DNA of 64,000 nt from Paenibacillus qinlingensis (GCF_013204845.1 NZ_JABMKY010000027.1:61355-125354), one strand, 5' to 3'. Shown: positions 27,275 through 36,506, counted from the stretch's first letter. Program-made: numbers and translations. The notes: generated from the sequence alone by a model not told the origin.

Positions 27275-28358
27275 TCGCTGTTCTCCTCGCTTTCAACTTA
27301 CCTGCGATCCAAACGATGATGAGTAGGATGAAGGCATACCAACAAAAGGTGACTCCTTTCGCAATTTCAAAACTAACAATGGACACGTAAATATTGTCGG
27401 GCAGTAATGAAATATAGAACATAATGACGGAAACAGGCAGCATCAATTCCTTATAATCTTTCGTTCCGAACCAGTCTTGCGTTCCGATACAGCAAGCATA
27501 AAACGTTAATGCCCCCTTTGACACATTGATGAATACCCATAGCGCCAAGAAGATACTCTCCAGATGCTCGATAAAATCAAAGATCGCAATATCTTTAATT
27601 AGCTCGACGACCGGGAACATAAGCCTCTGCGTATATGCACTGCCAAAAGTTCCTATCGTAACTAGAAAGATAACCTCGAATAGAAACATAACAATGATCG
27701 TGCACCAGATTAGCTTCTTGAACATGTGGTTTTTATGCTTAATTTGCGGATAAATAAATAGCAGTACACTAATCTCAGAGAAAACGCTCCAAATGGCTAA
27801 AGAGCCCCTAAACACATCCATAGGGGACGCATTCAAAAGTGGCAGTATGCGTTCCACATCCACTTTTTGAAAAGAGAGGCCAAACATAATAATGATCAAT
27901 ACGACAACACCAGGCATAACCACTTCTCCCCAGCGTGCAATGGATGCCATCCCGCCTTTCGCCAAATAGTAGCGCAGAACGAGCAACATGATCGCAATGA
28001 TCTCCAATGGCGTTTCTGGAAGAATCAGCGTAACGAATAATTCGCCAACAAGTCTGATGGACGTACCTGAAAGAAATACCAGTGGCACCAAAATGAGAAG
28101 CGCAAACACGCGGCCGAAGAAGGGTCCGAATAGGCTCAGGCAATAAGCGATAATGCTCATCTCTTGCATAGACGAACCAATTTGTGAGATTAGCCAGAGA
28201 AGGGGGAGCACCATCAGGCTGCCGACCAGAATCGACACCCATCCACTGTGCCCCGAAGCCTGCATTATCGTACGTGGAAGTGTAAAAAAAATCGTGCCAA
28301 ACACAGTAAAGCAGAGAAGAATCATAATTTGCTTGGTTGTTAGTTGGGCAGATGACAA
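27258..28358 (-). CDS. gerAB: Spore germination permease, GerAB family
   Basis: 366 residues, about ten membrane segments, APC-superfamily fold (family of single-component amino-acid transporters). In GerA receptors this subunit binds the germinant. TTG start with GAGGAG 5 nt upstream. It lies 18 bp after gerAA and overlaps gerAC. Confidence 0.93.
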   Translation of the reverse strand: MSSAQLTTKQIMILLCFTVFGTIFFTLPRTIMQASGHSGWVSILVGSLMVLPLLWLISQIGSSMQEMSIIAYCLSLFGPFFGRVFALLILVPLVFLSGTSIRLVGELFVTLILPETPLEIIAIMLLVLRYYLAKGGMASIARWGEVVMPGVVVLIIIMFGLSFQKVDVERILPLLNASPMDVFRGSLAIWSVFSEISVLLFIYPQIKHKNHMFKKLIWCTIIVMFLFEVIFLVTIGTFGSAYTQRLMFPVVELIKDIAIFDFIEHLESIFLALWVFINVSKGALTFYACCIGTQDWFGTKDYKELMLPVSVIMFYISLLPDNIYVSIVSFEIAKGVTFCWYAFILLIIVWIAGKLKARRTANDQNT

Positions 28359-28376
28359 GGATGCTCCTCTTCTCGC

Positions 28377-29927
28377 TTAAGGTTTTTGCTTCTTAGGACC
28401 AAGAAATGATTGACGATATTTGAGTGATGGCGCCGGTTTCTTAAAGACAATCGAATCATCCACAGCTTTGAGCGATTGCGGGGTCAATGCTGCCAGATAG
28501 CTAACGCCAAAAGAGCGCAGATGAATCATGTGAATGAGTATCGCGCTGGTGCCGAATACGATACCAAAAATACCGAAAACAGCGGCTAATATCATGATAG
28601 GAAAACGCAGCAATCGGATGGCTAGGGACGCATTGTAATTGGGTATGGCAAAGGCGCCAATCGCTGTAAAGGAGACGATGATGGTCAATACAGGGCCAAC
28701 GATATTCGCCTGAACCGCCGCTTGTCCAATCACGAGCGCGCCGACGATACCAATCGTTTGCCCCATGGTGCCAGGCAGTCGCAGACTCGCCTCTCGCAAA
28801 AGTTCCAAGCTAATCTCCATAATCAGCGCCTCTACAAAGGCAGGAAATGGAATGCCGCTGCGATTGCTCGCAATGGCCAGCATCAATTCCGTCGGAATCA
28901 TTTCTTGATGATACGTCGTAATCGCAATATAGATGGATGGCAGCATAAGCGCCATCATCATCGCTAGGAATCGCACCCAGCGCAACATCGTGGCTGCGAT
29001 ATAACTCGTGTAGTAATCCTCTGTCGATAGTAGAAATTCCGTAAAGGTGATCGGCATGGTTAAGGCAAATGGTGTGCCGTCTACTAGAACGACAATTTTA
29101 CCTTCTAAGATAGCTGCCGCCGCTTTATCCACCCGCTCTGTCGAGCTAATTTGCGGAAATGGCGAGAGTGGCGAATCCTCCAAATAATCCTCAAGCTGTC
29201 CGCTATCTAGGATTCCCTCGGTCTCGATCGCCATCAGTCTTCTCTTCACTTCGCCAACAATGCTTGGATTGGCTACGTCCTGTAAATACGCGATAGCCCC
29301 ATCCGTCAACGTGCGCGTGCCAATCTGAATCGGAAAAAGAACCAATTTGGGATCTTTAATTTTTCTTCTTACTAAGGCCGTATTTGTGCGCAGCACTTCA
29401 TTAAAAGCATCTTGAGGGCCTCGAATAATCGGTTCACTGGTCGGATTGCTTACAAATCGATGCTCCCATCCTTCTGAAGTGATGAGCAATGTTTCCGCAA
29501 TCCCATCAAGTAAAACAAGCGTATTCGAATACAGCAGTCCCTTGATACTCTCAGCGAGCGAGTTTACGCGCTTGATACCGCTAGCTGTTATCACAAATTT
29601 CTCGATATACGTTAAGGTAACCTCATCTTGATGACCCATTTGCATCAGGGGGAGAATGACACATTGGTGTACAATATCCTTTTCAGCGAGTCCATCAATA
29701 TAGAGAACGGCTGCACGAATCTCCGAACCATCCCCCATCTGGAGGAGAAGTTCACGAACAATAAGATCCGACGGATGCTGAGTGGTCGAAAGGATTAACT
29801 GCAAGTCCTTCTCGAGATTCCCGCTTAATTGTTGTTCTGCGAGATCGGGTCCATGAGTAGCTTCAGACAGCGGTCCATGCGATGCGTTAGAGGCAGATTT
29901 TTTGAGGAGTTTTCCCAATAACGACAA
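28377..29927 (-). CDS. gerAA: Spore germination protein, GerAA family
   Basis: 516 residues. N-terminal soluble domain ~1-270 with Lys/Ser-rich start and VDGLAEKDIV-type segments, then about five membrane segments (~290-470) and a short C-terminal tail. GerAA forms the ion channel of the receptor. TTG start one base after the stop of the small upstream gene, so translation is probably coupled. Order gerAA-AB-AC is standard. Confidence 0.93.
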   Translation of the reverse strand: MSLLGKLLKKSASNASHGPLSEATHGPDLAEQQLSGNLEKDLQLILSTTQHPSDLIVRELLLQMGDGSEIRAAVLYIDGLAEKDIVHQCVILPLMQMGHQDEVTLTYIEKFVITASGIKRVNSLAESIKGLLYSNTLVLLDGIAETLLITSEGWEHRFVSNPTSEPIIRGPQDAFNEVLRTNTALVRRKIKDPKLVLFPIQIGTRTLTDGAIAYLQDVANPSIVGEVKRRLMAIETEGILDSGQLEDYLEDSPLSPFPQISSTERVDKAAAAILEGKIVVLVDGTPFALTMPITFTEFLLSTEDYYTSYIAATMLRWVRFLAMMMALMLPSIYIAITTYHQEMIPTELMLAIASNRSGIPFPAFVEALIMEISLELLREASLRLPGTMGQTIGIVGALVIGQAAVQANIVGPVLTIIVSFTAIGAFAIPNYNASLAIRLLRFPIMILAAVFGIFGIVFGTSAILIHMIHLRSFGVSYLAALTPQSLKAVDDSIVFKKPAPSLKYRQSFLGPKKQKP

Positions 29928-29928
29928 A

Positions 29929-30147
29929 CTATCCGCCTACCTTTTCAACTAGACTATTCATTACGTTTTGCATCATGTCCGTTAGCACATAAGCGGTTCC
30001 CGTTGCATGAAGTACAGCAAGGATGAGAGCGATTAGCAGCAAGGTGACATAAGCAGGAACAATTCTGTGATCTTGCTGGCGGGCACGTTTCTTGGGATGG
30101 CCGATTACCAACAGAATAAGAGCAAAAATTAGAGAGACCATAGTCAT
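29929..30147 (-). CDS. Small two-helix membrane protein at the head of the ger operon
   Basis: About 72 residues: a hydrophobic helix (VSLIFALILLVIG), a basic loop (HPKKRARQQDHR), a second helix (YVTLLLIALILAVLHATG) and a short C-terminal tail. Ribosome site GGGGGG lies next to ATG 30147; ATG 30141 has better spacing. Positioned one base before gerAA, so probably co-expressed in the forespore. Small two-helix D-type proteins accompany some ger operons and modulate germination. Homology to them is suggested by topology and position only. Confidence 0.6.
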   Translation of the reverse strand: MTMVSLIFALILLVIGHPKKRARQQDHRIVPAYVTLLLIALILAVLHATGTAYVLTDMMQNVMNSLVEKVGG

Positions 30148-30230
30148 CCCCCCATGTGTTTTACGAGTAGGTTCTGCTTTTTCTTCTAGTTTTATCCAAA
30201 CGCACACCTCGCGTTTAGCTTTTTACACGC

Positions 30231-30270
30231 AAAAAAAAGCGCCCTCCCACAATAGGTGGAAAGGCACTTT
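30231..30270 (-). terminator. Terminator of the MMPL exporter gene
   Basis: Minus strand GTGCCTTTCCACC ... GTGGGAGGGCGC followed by eight T. Confidence 0.85.
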
Positions 30271-30280
30271 TCGATGTATA

Positions 30281-33200
30281 CTACGATTCGTATGCCGTGC
30301 GACTCTCTGTCGACACTTTGTGCACGCTGGCGCCGCGCTTTGCCCGTAGTGCTTCTGGCATAGCCAGCAGCGCAGGCAACAACATCGGCAGCAAGATGAA
30401 GCAGAGCACGATGAGCCCGACAATGACGGCCACAGCTAGCTCGACCAATAGAACGAGGCCGGATGGTACGAGCGTGGCGAAAGTTCCGCCAAGGATCACC
30501 ATCGCCGAGATCACCACACCGCCGATGTGCTTCGCTGCTTGCACGATCGCCTTCGAAGGCGATAGCTCACCAAGCTCTTTGTAACGCATCATCAGGAAGA
30601 TGCTGTAGTCGACGCCGACTGCAATAATAATGATGAAGGAGAAGAACGGTACGAAGGAGGAAACCCCGTCGGCACCGATGATTTTATCTGTCACGACATT
30701 TGTCGCCGTCATCGCCACGTAGTAGGAAATCACTAGGCTAAGGATGATATAGACGGCTGGCCAGAAGGCACGAATGACGAACAACAAGACAATGAACACA
30801 CCGATGATGACAATAATCGCGGTGCTATTGAACGACTTCAGCTGCGCCTTGTTCGTATCGTACGTCGTCGAGCTCGGTCCCGCTGCGCCGACCTTCGCAT
30901 TCTCCAGCACAGTACCTTTCACGCTCGCAGCGAGTTCGGCATTAATACCTTCAATCGTATCCATCGCCGCCGATGAATACGGATCATCCTTCAAGATGAC
31001 GATCAACTTCGTCATCGTCCGATCCTTGGACATGAAACTGTCCAAGGACTTCCCGAAATCCGCGCTCGATAGCGCCTCTTTCGGGATAAAGAACGTTTTC
31101 GAGCCGTTCAGCTGCGTCAAGAACTGGCTCGTCATGCCCAGCCCCTCGGACACGTCACCGAGTCCGTTGCCGCTCTGGCCAAGGCCGTCCTTCAGCTGGC
31201 CCATGCCGCCGCTGAGACCCGACAAGCCTTCGCTCAGCTTCTGCTGACCGTCTTTGACGCTGCCTAGCGCAGCGTTCAGCTTCGCCATGTTCGCAGCGAT
31301 CTCGCGGCTGCCCGCGCTGCCTTGCTTCAGCCCTTTGGCGAGCTCAGCGGCTCCGCTCTCCAGCTGCGTAAGTCCCGCCGCTAGCTGCGCCTGCGCACCG
31401 TTCACTTGCGCCAGGCCTTGCGTCGCCTCGGCGAAAGCACTGTTCAGCTTAGCTGCGTTCTTGCCCAGCTCTCCTAACCCGCCGCTCAACTGTGTCAGAC
31501 CGGAGGCAAGACCTTCACCGGTTTGTTTCAACTTGATGTAGTCGGCATCAGTCGCCAGCTGGCTGTATTTGCTGCCAAGCCCGCCAATCAGACCATTCAT
31601 GCCGACAAGTCCTTGCTGAATGCCTGTAAGCTGCCCCTCAATTTGGCCGTAGCCATCTGTCACAGCACTATACCCTTGACCAAGCTGCGTCAAACCATCC
31701 GTGATCTTAACGCTATTGGCACTCACTTGATCCATGCCATCTTTCAGCGCAGCAATCCCCGTACTTAGCTCACCTGCACCGCCAGCACCTTGCGCAATAC
31801 CGCTAGCCACTTGATCTAGCGCAGTTGTTAGCTTGCTATAGCCGTCCTGCACTTGACCTGTGCCTTCTACCAGTTGACCAACGCTAGACGTATCCGGCGC
31901 CTCCAGCTTGCTTTGCATCAATGTAAGACCATCACGTATTTGATTAACACCTTTTTGCGAGGCTGTAATACCATCGGCAACCGTCTTCGTTTGCGTAGAA
32001 ATATAGAAGTCATCGATCGGCTTAGATTGCGGCTGTGTCACGCTGGATACCATGTCGACACCAGGAATAGTTTTCAGCTTCTCCGTTACCTTATCAATTG
32101 CCGCCAAACCATCATTCGTGTTAAGCGGTTTATCATTCTCAATAACAACCATAGTAGGGAGCGCCTGACCTCGGCTGAAATGGTCCGCCACAAGGCTGAA
32201 GCCTTTGGTGGACGGGTGGTCATTCCCAAGCTCTTTTAACTGGTCAAAAGACAATTTCTGATGATTCGCAAGCGCAAGCGGAATCGTTATAATCAGAATG
32301 ATGACCGTCGTAATAATTGGTCTTTTCACCGCAATTTTCGTCAAGCCCGCCCAGAATTTACTCTCCTTATGCCCTGTCGATCCTTTGGAAGGCCAGAAGA
32401 GCTTATTCCCTAGCATTTTCATGAAAAATGGCGTCACCGTTACGATTTGGAGCAAGAGAATCGCCGTACCAATCGCAACCACGTTACCTGATTGATAAAT
32501 ACCGAAATCGGATAACGTCAATGCAGCAAATGCGATAAACACAGTCAAAATACTATAAAAAATCGTTTTACCTGCTGTTCGGTAGGTCACAATAATGGCT
32601 TCATCCACGGATAAGCCATGGGATAATTCCTCTTTGAATCGATTAAATAAGAGAATGTTATAATCGGTCCCAATCCCGAAAAGAATCAAGATCAACAACA
32701 TTTGCGTGACACTCGTCACTGGGAAATTGAACTTATCGATGAGCTGCGCGGCAATCCCCATGGACACCAGGTACGAAATTCCGACCGCGAGCAAGGAAAC
32801 TACTGGAATAATGACGGAACGGAACATAATGACCAAGACAGCGAGGATGAAAATGACCGTCAACGCGGCACTTTTTTCAACACCGGACTCGGAAGCTTTA
32901 ATATAATCATCCTGAATGAAATCCTCCCCAGAGAGGTAATACTCAACCTTCATGTCCTTCAGAACATCTTCAAACTCCAACTTAATGTCCTCGACGTGAC
33001 GCCCTCTTTTATCCAAAGAAAAGCTCGCCATCAAGGTCGTGCCATCCTCAGAAATCAGCGATGATTTCGCCTCAGGCATGGTAAACGGATCAATCAACTG
33101 ATTGAAGCCGAGCTGGTCTTGATGGCTTTTCAAATTCGTAATACCGGCCTCGATCGCTTTCATGTCGGCATCTGACAGCTTATTGGGGTTATGGAAAACC

Positions 33201-33400
33201 ACGATATCGCTCGTGCCCTCGACACCATTGATTTTGTTCAGGATCGTTGAGGCAACCTTTGACGGTGCATCACTACGCAACGGATCCTGCCCTCTAAGTC
33301 CAAGGATCGCATTCACATTGGGTTGGAAAACCGTCAACAACACCGTCGCGACCAACCATACCGCTAGAATTGCCCAGCGCCATTTAATAATGGATTTCAT
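30281..33400 (-). CDS. MMPL/RND-family exporter (YdgH/YdfJ-like)
   Basis: 1039 residues. Two MMPL halves of about six membrane segments each, at ~1-360 and ~830-1030. Between them is a long extracytoplasmic part. Residues ~470-790 are an Ala/Gly/Leu/Gln-rich coiled coil of repeated G-x-x-x-L segments (GLTQL, GLSGL and the like), as in YhgE/Pip-like exporters. The family moves lipids, surfactants or drugs using the proton gradient. Start at ATG 33400 (GGAGG 9 nt upstream); the in-frame GTG at 33418 overlaps that site. Controlled by the TetR gene just upstream. The block 30860-31460 is G+C-rich. Confidence 0.9.
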   Translation of the reverse strand: MKSIIKWRWAILAVWLVATVLLTVFQPNVNAILGLRGQDPLRSDAPSKVASTILNKINGVEGTSDIVVFHNPNKLSDADMKAIEAGITNLKSHQDQLGFNQLIDPFTMPEAKSSLISEDGTTLMASFSLDKRGRHVEDIKLEFEDVLKDMKVEYYLSGEDFIQDDYIKASESGVEKSAALTVIFILAVLVIMFRSVIIPVVSLLAVGISYLVSMGIAAQLIDKFNFPVTSVTQMLLILILFGIGTDYNILLFNRFKEELSHGLSVDEAIIVTYRTAGKTIFYSILTVFIAFAALTLSDFGIYQSGNVVAIGTAILLLQIVTVTPFFMKMLGNKLFWPSKGSTGHKESKFWAGLTKIAVKRPIITTVIILIITIPLALANHQKLSFDQLKELGNDHPSTKGFSLVADHFSRGQALPTMVVIENDKPLNTNDGLAAIDKVTEKLKTIPGVDMVSSVTQPQSKPIDDFYISTQTKTVADGITASQKGVNQIRDGLTLMQSKLEAPDTSSVGQLVEGTGQVQDGYSKLTTALDQVASGIAQGAGGAGELSTGIAALKDGMDQVSANSVKITDGLTQLGQGYSAVTDGYGQIEGQLTGIQQGLVGMNGLIGGLGSKYSQLATDADYIKLKQTGEGLASGLTQLSGGLGELGKNAAKLNSAFAEATQGLAQVNGAQAQLAAGLTQLESGAAELAKGLKQGSAGSREIAANMAKLNAALGSVKDGQQKLSEGLSGLSGGMGQLKDGLGQSGNGLGDVSEGLGMTSQFLTQLNGSKTFFIPKEALSSADFGKSLDSFMSKDRTMTKLIVILKDDPYSSAAMDTIEGINAELAASVKGTVLENAKVGAAGPSSTTYDTNKAQLKSFNSTAIIVIIGVFIVLLFVIRAFWPAVYIILSLVISYYVAMTATNVVTDKIIGADGVSSFVPFFSFIIIIAVGVDYSIFLMMRYKELGELSPSKAIVQAAKHIGGVVISAMVILGGTFATLVPSGLVLLVELAVAVIVGLIVLCFILLPMLLPALLAMPEALRAKRGASVHKVSTESRTAYES

Positions 33401-33430
33401 CTCTCTCTTCTCCTCCACTCACTTCAACTA

Positions 33431-33460
33431 GTAGTAAACAAGCGTTCATTATTGATCCAA
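33431..33460 (-). promoter_or_regulatory. MMPL promoter with TetR-type operator
   Basis: Minus strand TTGGAT (33460-33455), 18-bp spacer, TACTAC (33436-33431). The 14-mer TAAACAAGCGTTCA (33435-33448) lies in spacer and -10. It matches 12 of 14 bases of a site in front of the tetR gene itself (34094-34107). Confidence 0.55.
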
Positions 33461-33466
33461 AAAATT

Positions 33467-34090
33467 TTATGCCTGTGCTAGCTTTATTTTTTCTGATATA
33501 CCCGTGCAATACAGGTACAACAGTTCATCAACGAGCATTTTGATCGTATCGCCATCCTCATGGTCGCGCAAAATAAGACAAATACTTTCAATCATTGTCG
33601 ATGCAATCATGCGCGCTGCAAGCTGATCTTTCTGTGATAACGTGCCTGATGGCGCAATTTCCGCTGTAAATACCTCTGAAATAATCTGATGTACCAGTGT
33701 AATCATATCTTGTTTCGCCGATGCGAATCGAGAGCCCTCACTTAAGTTCAACAGAATCGTTAGCTCCGTACTGGACTCCTTGAAAAGGATCATCAGAGAG
33801 GCATCAATTTGGCGAAGAATGACTAAATGATCGGATAAAGCGGTACAAAGGGTATTATCTACCTCTTGCTTACTAACTCTAAGCACCTCTGCCAACTGCT
33901 CTTGAATCGGCTGGATAAGCTCATCGAAGAGATCATCCTTGCTCTTGAAGTAGCGATAGATGTTGCCAGGTGTTATACCTGCTGCTTCTGCAATTTGCCG
34001 AATGGAGGCTTTCAAATATCCATGCTTCTTGAACTCGGCCAATGCCGCTTGGCGGATACTTTGTTTGACTTCATCTTTTAAAATTTGCAT
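33467..34090 (-). CDS. TetR-family transcriptional repressor
   Basis: 207 residues. N-terminal HTH: ASIRQIAEAAGITPGNIYRY then FKSKDDLF, the classical TetR pattern; the rest is a helical ligand-binding domain. Start chosen at ATG 34090; a GTG at 34108 would add six residues. It is 66 bp upstream of the MMPL gene in the same direction and shares its operator sequence, so it probably represses both itself and the exporter until an exported compound binds. Confidence 0.92.
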   Translation of the reverse strand: MQILKDEVKQSIRQAALAEFKKHGYLKASIRQIAEAAGITPGNIYRYFKSKDDLFDELIQPIQEQLAEVLRVSKQEVDNTLCTALSDHLVILRQIDASLMILFKESSTELTILLNLSEGSRFASAKQDMITLVHQIISEVFTAEIAPSGTLSQKDQLAARMIASTMIESICLILRDHEDGDTIKMLVDELLYLYCTGISEKIKLAQA

Positions 34091-34093
34091 TAA

Positions 34094-34156
34094 TAAACAC
34101 CCGTTCACTTTTTGACATCATAGTTGGATTATACAGCGCCCACTTGGGCATTTCAA
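34094..34156 (-). promoter_or_regulatory. tetR promoter and operator
   Basis: Minus strand TTGAAA (34156-34151), 17-bp spacer, TATAAT (34133-34128). Operator-like TAAACACCCGTTCA at 34094-34107 lies between transcription start and the start codon. The spacer also holds GCCCACTTGGGC, a second possible palindrome. Confidence 0.55.
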
Positions 34157-34167
34157 CGCTATTTTGA

Positions 34168-34208
34168 TAAAAAAAAGCGCCCAACCTGCAGATAATCACA
34201 GGTCAGAC
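34168..34208 (-). terminator. Terminator of the desaturase gene
   Basis: Minus strand GTCTGACCTG pairs (with G-U pairs) with CAGGTTGGGC, followed by GC and eight T. Confidence 0.8.
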
Positions 34209-34217
34209 ACAAATTCC

Positions 34218-35264
34218 TCATTCCACATCTACAGCTTTCACAATACGCGGCTTCACTTTCAGGCTGTTCACGCGGAACTGCTTCAAATCCTTAAACTGAA
34301 TGAATTTCTTGGACTCTTCATTCCAGATACGGAATTTCAGAGATTCCAGACTCGTTTTCAGTGTAATCGTCTGCACATTGCGAAGTGCTGCGTTCTTGTT
34401 GTGCACCTTTTCCAAATGATAGTTAGGCACGCGCGGGCTTAAATGATGAATGTGGTGATAGCCAATATTACCCGTAATCCAATGTAGAACACGCGGTAAA
34501 TTATAGAATGAGCTGCCGTGCATCGCGGCCTTCACATAATCCCACTCTTCATTATGCTCGTAGTACGTTTCTTCGTAGTTATGCTGTACATAGAATAGCC
34601 AAATTCCCGCCATACCCGAGAAGAAGAACATCGGTCCTTGAATCAGCAAGAACGACTGCCATCCGATCCCCCAACAAAGCAGAGCAATACTGCCAATAAT
34701 ACCGATATTCGTTATATACGTATTGATTCTTTCTTTCATGCCTGCCTTCCGGCGGTTAAACCGGTAATCGATCAAGAAAATGAAAATCGGTCCAATGATA
34801 AACATCACAAACGGACTGCGATACAGGCGATATGTCATGCGTTTAAGCCATGTTGCTTGCATATATTCATCCACGGTTAGCGTCCAGATGTCACCAACGC
34901 CTCTTTTGTCCAAATTCCCACTAGATGCGTGGTGAACGGAATGCGTATGGCGCCACTGATGGTACGGTACGAAGGTTAATATTCCGGTTAGTGTGCCGAC
35001 TATTTCGTTGGCTAGTTTGTTTTTGAAAAAGGATTTGTGACAGCAATCATGAAAAATGATAAATATGCGGATTAAGAATCCTGCTGCTATTAGATCAATT
35101 ACGAAAGTTAGCCAAATGGAAACGGACAAACTTAGAAAAGCAAAATACCATAGCACGAAAAAGGGTCCCACTGTATTGATGATTTGCCACACGCTGTGCT
35201 TCATATGTGGTCTTTCGTAAGGCGCGATATCTGACCGCCACCCACCCTTATCCTCATGCTTCAT
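34218..35264 (-). CDS. Acyl-lipid fatty acid desaturase
   Basis: 348 residues, four to six membrane segments, and the three histidine boxes of membrane di-iron desaturases: HDCCH, HTHSVHH and HHIHHL. It introduces a cis double bond into membrane phospholipid acyl chains and so keeps membranes fluid in the cold, as Bacillus Des does. No DesKR two-component pair is nearby. Start at ATG 35264, behind GAGGGAG; a longer form from 35318 has no ribosome site. The leader contains a promoter-like TTTACC/TATGTA pair at 35402-35373 and, further up, a cluster of hairpins. Confidence 0.9.
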   Translation of the reverse strand: MKHEDKGGWRSDIAPYERPHMKHSVWQIINTVGPFFVLWYFAFLSLSVSIWLTFVIDLIAAGFLIRIFIIFHDCCHKSFFKNKLANEIVGTLTGILTFVPYHQWRHTHSVHHASSGNLDKRGVGDIWTLTVDEYMQATWLKRMTYRLYRSPFVMFIIGPIFIFLIDYRFNRRKAGMKERINTYITNIGIIGSIALLCWGIGWQSFLLIQGPMFFFSGMAGIWLFYVQHNYEETYYEHNEEWDYVKAAMHGSSFYNLPRVLHWITGNIGYHHIHHLSPRVPNYHLEKVHNKNAALRNVQTITLKTSLESLKFRIWNEESKKFIQFKDLKQFRVNSLKVKPRIVKAVDVE

Positions 35265-35453
35265 CCTGTTAGAACTCCCTCTCTCCGCGTCGTTTCGGAT
35301 CTCGTAAGTTAATATCACTTGAAGTAGTACGTTACGAATCGAAATAAGTTCCCGTTATACGATAACAAATATTACATAGCTATCTCATCATACGTGGGTA
35401 AACCTTTTTTGTAAAATGTAATATAAGTAAGTCTTCCAAGAAAACCGCCTCCG

Positions 35454-35581
35454 CCGTCCCTCAAGGACGGTGTGTTTATGGAGAAATACAAGAAAAGGGA
35501 CTGTACTTGAAAAGTACGTCCCTTCTGTATACGGCAGCCACGTTCGCGCTCCCTTGCTCGTGCAGGGATGCGGGCAGCCGT
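35454..35581 (-). ncRNA. Cluster of three hairpins with a terminator upstream of the desaturase
   Basis: Three strong palindromes lie in gene-free DNA. 35531-35581: outer ACGGC.GCC/GGC.GCCGT with an inner CCCT..AGGG stem. 35495-35524: GGGAC.GTACTT/AAGTAC.GTCCC. 35454-35470: CCGTCC/GGACGG. On the minus strand the second is followed by TTTTCTTGT, a terminator-like T-run, and no ORF precedes it. The GGGAC/GTCC strands of the second and third hairpins could also pair with each other, as in an attenuator. Either a small RNA ending at ~35485 or a leader regulator of the desaturase is possible. No known family was recognised. Confidence 0.35.
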
Positions 35582-35597
35582 GGGCCAAACACTAGAG

Positions 35598-35782
35598 TAA
35601 CTGTAATTTGTACAGCTAATCTCACGTCTAATTCGTGTTTCCGTGATTTAACTGGAAATTACCCATTTAATTTCAAGATTTCAAGAGAATACGCATGGAA
35701 TTCGATGATTTAACGACATAAATTCCATCTAATCGTTGAATTTGGAGGAAATTGCGAGAATTAGCTGTATATTTTCCATTTA
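35598..35782. repeat. Four-unit inverted-dimer element, type C, copy 1
   Basis: Four 23-bp units at 35598, 35649, 35711 and 35760, of the form TAACTG..., A/T-rich core, ...CAGCTAAT or its reverse. Units are 51 and 49 bp apart within each pair. Each unit is itself a rough palindrome (TTAACTG/CAGTTAA). Related copies lie at 41999 and 48732. It occupies the left half of the 600-bp gap between the desaturase and a flavin reductase gene. Confidence 0.72.
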
Positions 35783-35812
35783 GACCGGGTGGGAAAGCCG
35801 AAGTCAGAAAAA

Positions 35813-35866
35813 AAGAGACGAATCGCCTCTCGTTCTGTGTAAGAACGAAGCAATTCGTCTCTCTTT
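35813..35866 (-). terminator. Terminator of the flavin reductase gene
   Basis: Minus strand AGAGACGAATTG..CGTTCT and AGAACG..ATTCGTCTCT pair around a short loop and are followed by seven T. The hairpin starts at the stop codon. Confidence 0.9.
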
Positions 35867-36482
35867 AAATGGGGCGCTCTATCTCAAAAAGCTCGCCAAG
35901 CTTCGCATAAGAGTGGCCTGCTAATCGACTAACAGGTTTCACCTTCTGAGGGTCAATACGTCCGTTGTCAACTAAGCTGTCATCGATGTGAAAATATACA
36001 ACACGTCCGATTAACAAATCTGCCGCGGGTGCATCCGACGTTCCGCCAAGCGGAATCGCCTGCTCGAGGACGCATTCCATGCGGATGCTGGCTTCGGCGA
36101 TGCCCGGAACGCCGATCTGGCTGCTCATGACGGGCGTTAGTCCCGCCAGCGTCACTTCGCTCTCTTCAGGAGGCAGCGCAGCGGCGCTCTGGTTGATCTG
36201 GTCGATATAGGATTCGTCTGCGATATGCACGACGAAGGCTCCTGTATCGACCGCGTTGCGGGAGGTGTCCTTGCGGACACCCTGCTTGCGCTGCACGGAA
36301 ACGGCTACCATCGGCGGATCTGCCGTGACGATGGTGAAATAGCTGAAAGGTGCGGCGTTCAGGACGCCTTCCGTAGATAAGGTCGAGACGAAAGCAATCG
36401 GCCTCGGGATAATGCTGCCGATGAGCAGCTTATAGTTCTCTCTCTCGCTTTGTGCGGATGGATCAATCCCTAGCATTGTCAT
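35865..36482 (-). CDS. Flavin reductase-like FMN-binding protein
   Basis: 205 residues of the split-barrel flavin reductase family (LIGSIIPRPIAFVSTL, NAAPFSYFTIVTADPPM). Members bind FMN and reduce it or use it for small-molecule reduction. Start at ATG 36482 with GAGGGGG ~10 nt upstream. Last gene of a minus-strand operon with an esterase and a glyoxalase-fold dioxygenase, which suggests a role in handling quinones or aromatic electrophiles. Confidence 0.9.
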   Translation of the reverse strand: MTMLGIDPSAQSERENYKLLIGSIIPRPIAFVSTLSTEGVLNAAPFSYFTIVTADPPMVAVSVQRKQGVRKDTSRNAVDTGAFVVHIADESYIDQINQSAAALPPEESEVTLAGLTPVMSSQIGVPGIAEASIRMECVLEQAIPLGGTSDAPAADLLIGRVVYFHIDDSLVDNGRIDPQKVKPVSRLAGHSYAKLGELFEIERPI

Positions 36483-36506
36483 GGTGACAATCCCCCTCTT
36501 CATCTA

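Noticed and set aside
35598..35782. CRISPR array
   Set aside because: Only four units, two of them inverted, spacers not constant in the CRISPR sense, and no cas genes.
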